From Spodoptera frugiperda (lineage: Eukaryota > Arthropoda > Insecta > Lepidoptera > Noctuidae): a DNA stretch of 64,000 bases. A model generated the notes under the pieces. That model worked only from the letters and a program-made list of their open reading frames with translations, was not told the origin of the DNA and did no database searches. A program made the position numbers and the translations under genes. This document shows positions 60,801 through 64,000 of this stretch, one piece after another; positions within the stretch are counted from its first letter, which is position 1, and each line of letters begins with the position of its first letter. Location: assembly GCF_023101765.2 (NCBI RefSeq), contig NC_064240.1, positions 868,001 to 932,000 on the forward strand. The letters run 5' to 3'.

Positions 60801-63153
60801 CTGTTGTAGGAATTGTTTTAGTTGTCAGTGCTGTTAGTATTTCTTCAAACGACGGCGTCGCTGTCGTTGGTGGCATGCTCACATCACAACTGTAAAATAA
60901 AACAAGAAATTTTATTTACAAATTCGAAGAATGTGGCTGCAAGGTAAGCTATCATGGGCAATAAAAAACGATGTGGCCATTTTAGGAATCTCAAGACCTT
61001 ATCTTACATTAAGCAATAATGTAAACAACACAAAATTAAGACCTATTATTTTTTTTTAATAATGTGCTCTTAATCTAGGTGTAATAAAGTGGAAACCCAC
61101 CTCTCACCTTGCCATCCGTCCAAGCATTCGCACTCGCCGGTGACGGGTGAGCAGAAACCTTTCTTACACCGTTTACATTCATGTATACAGTTCGGGCCCC
61201 ATTTGTTGTCCGGACAATCTGAAATTATTTTGTTTAAGCATTTGGACATTAATAAATATCAATTATTCTATGTAATGAAGCAGCCGTGAATACAAGGTAG
61301 AAGGAAACTCTTCCAAAAAACCACCCTTATGTTGTTTAACGGACAGAAAGTGGAACTTTTTGTATATACATACATACATAACATAACTTCACGCCTGTCT
61401 CCCATGGGGGCAAGCAGAGACAGGCCAGAAGCTTTATGTATTCAGACTTATAAACTATTTACTTATTAAGATCTTTTGCTTATGTTCGGATCTATAAAAT
61501 AATGTTTATTTAATCAATGCTCAGATAATTTACAATAATTTGTGTATTGGGTTTAGTTTCTGCACTCGGACTTTTTACCAATTTGAGGGTTACCTTCGGA
61601 GCAGCCAGGTCCCGTCTTCCCATTGGGACAGATGGGGACACAGGAGACATCCCTCATCTTGTACCCTGGACAGCACACCGCCACCTCTGCTATTCTTTCT
61701 TCCGTCTGTAACATTTTCAAAGATTTGTTTATTAATTTGTGGTTATTTTTATTGTTAGATGGGTTAATTTTTGGTCGAAATTCACTGTAGTGCCACGTAT
61801 AATAGAATTGAGATCAGTTTGCTTGATCTTACTTCAGCTAGATTTGGGAACTTGTTCCGTACTTATGAATTATTAGGTCATACACATTACATCGATTACA
61901 GAGTAGGTATGTACATGATTTAAAAAAAGTACAATAAACGACAGGTGGAGAGAAAACCAATAATTTGAACCAAAAATATCTAAAAAGTACTTATTACTAT
62001 TAATACATCATTATAAACCGACACTATCGGTGATCTACAAACAAAACATGAACTTGAGGCAAATAAAGAAAGGGATCTCATTTGCATAGGACGTAGCATG
62101 ATCCACGATCGTGTAAATATAATGATCGCTTGTAAAGTTGACAATACATGCAATCATTTGTCCTGACATCTATCTTAAGATTCTTTGTAACTTTATGTAA
62201 GCCAAAGTACCTATGAGTGAATGTTTCAGAAAAGTCTTTTAAAGTGACGATATCCTGATAAATGATGATGCGCAGCTCGATTACGCGATGTATAGATAGT
62301 AGGGAAGCCATCCATAGCATATATGCATAGCACACATTCATAGCACGCATCTTTCCATATATAAAAAACATAGCATCACTGAGACTGAGTCCACTAGTGC
62401 TAAGCTATATGTACCAATGACATATTTATGAAACGAACAGTAAATCATTTAATGATTCTAGAAAATTACTGAAAGGTTTTCTTGAAAGTTTTAGCTTCGA
62501 CATATTTTTCTACACATTGATGAGATCTATCTGAAGATACAAGCTGCAGTGTAAGTTGAATACAAAATGTTGAACATAATTAAGGCTAGTGGAAACAGTC
62601 ACTTCACAATCGATCTAGTTTTTCTCAAGGATAGTCCTAGGACCAGTCCTAGATAATAAGTTGTTGACATCTAAACTGTATATTTTCCTCATTATCAAGT
62701 AACAGTATTTAAATATAATTGAGTGCTTGCTGGAATTGTGCCCAGTACCTATATGGCAATAGGCTCACCCCTATTACATGGGACTTATAACACAAATGGT
62801 ACAAAATGGGTGTACATTGTATAGCGGCATTACGTGCCGTAATGTGCACCTCTGCCTACCCCTTCGGGGATAAAAGGCGTGATGTTGTTTTCGCTTGCTG
62901 GTACTTCAATCTTGTGTGAAGACAATTCTAGATGAGAATAGGACTTTAATACAAAACCACAAAGTCGAAAATCTTCTAACCTTTTGGACATGAATAGTAA
63001 GTAAAGTGGATACAATTGGTTCATACCTCAAGCCTGGTCAGGTCTCTCATCTCGGTGTTCCACCGGGAGCACCTGGGTGGCATGGAGAAGCACCACTCGT
63101 ACGTTCGAACCGACATCGGAGCGCGGTATTTCACTCGTTTCGTGATGTTGTAT
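57876..63153 (-). CDS. Gene I: NimA-type Nimrod/Draper-like receptor with Thr-rich stalk (5' partial)
   Basis: Six exons join in phase: 63027-63153, 61594-61705, 61101-61218, 58776-60889, 58250-58372 and 57876-58165, about 960 residues. The signal-peptide exon is probably beyond 64000. Exon 1 here is an EMI domain (TYEWCFSMPPRCSRWN). CCPGY comes next, then a laminin-type EGF module (CPDNKWGPNC, CECLDGWQGESC). The donor must be 61101 (AG|GTGGGT), since the stronger GTGAGA site upstream breaks the frame. A Thr/Ser/Pro-rich stalk of over 550 residues follows with TTVATTP runs. The helix is VISIAGGVMMAVITVAVVIV. The tail of about 220 residues has PPPY (WW-domain type) and tyrosines in YxxL/I form: YQPI, YDHL, YAEI. 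This fits a signalling engulfment receptor; signalling is inferred. A tRNA gene sits in the intron between 58372 and 58776. Confidence 0.88.
58428..58500 (-). tRNA. tRNA-Ile (anticodon AAT)
   Basis: 73 nt form a full cloverleaf read on the - strand: acceptor GGCCCAT/ATGGGCC, D arm GCTC..GAGC, anticodon loop CTAATAA with AAT, and T loop TTCGATC. Box A (TAGCTCAGTTGG) and box B (GGTTCGATCC) internal promoters are intact. The T stem shows one C/T mismatch. It lies inside an intron of gene I, on the same strand. Confidence 0.97.
60340..60790 (-). repeat. Coding Thr-rich simple repeat in gene I
   Basis: Units of 12 to 21 bp built from GTAGTAGGAGTTGTTGCAAC (+ strand view) encode TTVATTP and TTVATT. 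It is a length-variable mucin-like tract. Confidence 0.9.
62240..62880. repeat. Two dispersed repeats in gene I intron
   Basis: 62255-62400 is the inverse of part of 46330-46640. 62735-62880 is a family X copy in + orientation, ending CCCCTTCGGGGATAAAAGGC. Both lie in the intron between the EMI exon and the CCPGY exon. Confidence 0.6.
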
Positions 63154-64000
63154 CTGGGGAGATGGAAATAGTGCTTTTAAATGTATCCTCTATTATGTTA
63201 AGTAGTTCTGTAGATCATCATTATATAATCAACATAATTAGGTATCAGCAAAAGCTGTTTGTGTGTGTCTATAATTTTGTTCTTTTATATAAAAATCTAT
63301 TTCAATTCGTTAGTCTCGCTAAATCTCAAAAACGGTTAGTTCGATCTGGCTTATTTTGATCTTGAATTAGTTGTGGAAGGCTTAAAAGGTGAGAATAACA
63401 TTATTGAGGTGGTATGTAGTCTGCCGGGTTAGCAAGTCAAAAGTATTTTTGGCCAAGTGAAGCTCCTAGAAGTAACAAGTTAGACTAATCATATAATTTT
63501 TTTAACTGAATTTGATTTATTTAGACACGATATGGCTTCATCATGATGAAAATTATATAATGAAATGTAATACGTCAGAGAATATTATTCGTCTAAATTT
63601 CAACAACAACACATTTCGACGCACCTAACCAAAGTTCCCTGTAAAGGGTTTCGTAGAAAGTGGTAATTAATTAAATCTATCCAGATTAGTCCCGCCCACG
63701 TAGGGCTGTCAGGTGCACTCGTGAACGTAAAACAATATTGGATAAAGGTTCAAGGTTATTCAGTTATCAAATTGTTATTGTAACGTTGGGTATTGTAATT
63801 TAGAAAGGTATCTTATTTATGCTGGGTAAGGTTTTGAGTTATTGTGTTATCTTCTTCTATACATACCTATAATAAAACTATAGAAGTGTTAATTCCGTAC
63901 ATTATGGTGTGTTACTATATAGGTACCGAACCCAATCCAAGGCAGAAGTGATGAAGCAAAATAGTGTTTCATTGTGAAAATAGGTATTGCCACCCCTATA
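63154..64000. other. Intron of gene I running out of the window
   Basis: No signal-peptide exon with a phase-2 donor was found. A Helitron-like start (ATAATAAAACTATAGAAGTG) lies at 63870-63930. Confidence 0.5.

Noticed and set aside
60251..60895. 214-codon Val-rich + strand frame opposite gene I
   Set aside because: It is the antisense of the Thr codon repeat. The - strand frame has EGF, helix and tail exons around it.

Overview
This is a eukaryotic, AT-rich, intron-bearing window. Introns are mostly 60-1000 bp with canonical GT-AG ends and the sequence is crowded with degenerate transposons. It looks like an insect, most probably a moth (Lepidoptera, perhaps Noctuidae; this is inferred from repeat character and gene content and no database was consulted). 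Much of the coding content is broken into short exons, so the gene models below were rebuilt by reading splice sites and checking codon phase across every junction.

The window is a cluster of Nimrod-family genes. Nimrods are insect phagocytosis/immune surface proteins built from a signal peptide, an EMI-like segment, a CCxGY motif and EGF-like NIM repeats. From left to right: (A) a + strand mucin-like transmembrane gene whose 5' end lies outside the window (1-4232); (B) a complete NimC-type receptor, - strand (7807-9785); (C) a giant NimC/eater-type receptor of about 2280 residues, - strand (11799-23422); an endogenous-retrovirus env remnant split by an RTE retrotransposon (25500-28000); (D) a NimC-type receptor of 1157 residues, - strand (29516-35964); (E) a MADF-BESS regulator, + strand (40007-41052); (F) a NimC-type receptor with a Pro/Thr stalk, + strand (42726-47370); (G) a small intronless Cys-rich protein, + strand (48232-48510); (H) a secreted NimB-type protein carrying a large Pro/Asn/Gln/Tyr-rich insert, - strand (49257-53673); (I) a NimA-type receptor with a long Thr-rich stalk and a cytoplasmic tail, - strand, 5' end outside the window (57876-63153). 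A tRNA-Ile(AAT) gene sits in an intron of gene I.

Genes B, C, D and F share one exon grammar: a signal exon ending in phase 2, an EMI-like exon ending in phase 0, a 65- or 71-nt CCxGY exon ending in phase 2, one very long NIM-repeat exon ending in phase 2, then a transmembrane exon; C, D and F add a tail exon. They are clearly paralogues. The repeat exons of C and D are homogenised by tandem duplication and probably gene conversion, while their first exons and tails differ. Having NimA-, NimB- and NimC-type genes side by side matches the conserved Nimrod cluster known from other insects.

Intergenic and intronic DNA is full of 5'-truncated LINE copies (one family seen at least seven times), RTE 3' ends, MITEs with visible terminal inverted repeats, Helitron-like fragments and a nearly identical three-copy tandem repeat of about 700 bp.
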